Shown here piece after piece: positions 34,163 through 34,276 of a DNA stretch of 34,276 bases (position 1 is its first letter; every line of letters starts with the position of its first letter). Source of the stretch: an uncultured Planctomyces sp. (lineage in GTDB: Bacteria; Planctomycetota; Planctomycetia; Planctomycetales; Planctomycetaceae); contig CALGTK010000288.1 in NCBI GenBank assembly GCA_937904325.1, forward strand, positions 1 through 34,276. The letters are read 5' to 3'. The notes beneath the pieces were generated by a model. The model saw only the letters and a list, made by a program, of their open reading frames with translations. It had not been told where the DNA came from and did no database searches. A program made the position numbers and the translations under genes.

Positions 34163-34276
34163 CTAGTTAGCGTTCGCCTTGGTCGCTCGTGACTGGGGTT
34201 TTGGTCGTGCCCCGTGAGTCAGCAGTCCGACGATCTTTGAGGCGACCGGGCGATCATGCGGAGCGGATGGACGATC
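34163..34276 (-). CDS. C-terminal end of an upstream gene, cut by the window edge
   Basis: A minus-strand frame enters from the right edge and ends at TAG 34163-34165 after 37 codons. It reads DRPSAPHDRPVASKIVGL, LTHGARPKPQSRATKANAN. The basic tail is plausible for a cytoplasmic C-terminus. It lies 104 bases upstream of the DUF4175-like gene on the same strand and could be part of its operon. Too little is visible to identify it, and a chance open frame of this size is possible. Confidence 0.35.
   Translation of the reverse strand, partial: DRPSAPHDRPVASKIVGLLTHGARPKPQSRATKANAN

Overview
The window looks like a chromosomal segment of a planctomycete, most likely of the Planctomycetaceae/Gimesia-Rubinisphaera-Fuerstiella type. 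The evidence is the gene families: a DUF1501 protein, a PSD1-type protein (planctomycete cytochrome c motifs, DUF1549, DUF1553) with a LamG module, secreted DUF1080-like (3-keto-disaccharide hydrolase) proteins, a secreted sulfatase and sialidase, and a DUF4175-like membrane protein paired with a giant alanine-rich coiled-coil protein. Most genes begin with a clear signal peptide. I see no insertion sequence, CRISPR array, rRNA or complete tRNA.

Layout: (1) 3-1286 (+) is the 3' part of a DUF1501 gene cut by the left edge. (2) 1308-5813 (-) is a tight co-directional run: sulfatase, sialidase, a concanavalin-like secreted protein, and a secreted cyanophycinase-like S51 peptidase. It is plausibly one operon for extracellular polymer breakdown. 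(3) 6070-9729 (-) is a very large MscK-like mechanosensitive channel. (4) 10072 to about 10860 (+) is a decayed gene for a secreted protein. (5) 15787-10928 (-) holds two short unidentified reading frames without ATG starts, then the PSD1/LamG protein and a small membrane protein. (6) 16056-17255 (+) is L-2-hydroxyglutarate oxidase. (7) 17593-21812 (+) encodes a vWA/STN/beta-sandwich periplasmic protein whose reading frame is split by a -1 shift at a run of nine A. (8) 21994-25062 (+) holds purQ and metG. (9) 25224-27045 (+) holds a peroxiredoxin-like/prolyl-4-hydroxylase fusion, preceded by a very strong hairpin, and a DUF1080 protein. (10) 27150-27791 (-) is 5-formyltetrahydrofolate cyclo-ligase, facing the previous gene across a bidirectional terminator. 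(11) 34276-27943 (-) holds the C-terminal end of an unknown gene, the DUF4175-like membrane protein and the 1458-residue coiled-coil protein, the last two overlapping by four bases.

The housekeeping genes (purQ, metG, folate cyclo-ligase) are scattered among envelope and secreted-protein genes, as is usual in planctomycetes. The points most worth checking are the A9 frameshift in the vWA/STN protein, the hairpin at 25144-25186, the two short frames upstream of the PSD1 gene, the peroxiredoxin domain without its cysteine, and the DUF4175/coiled-coil pair.
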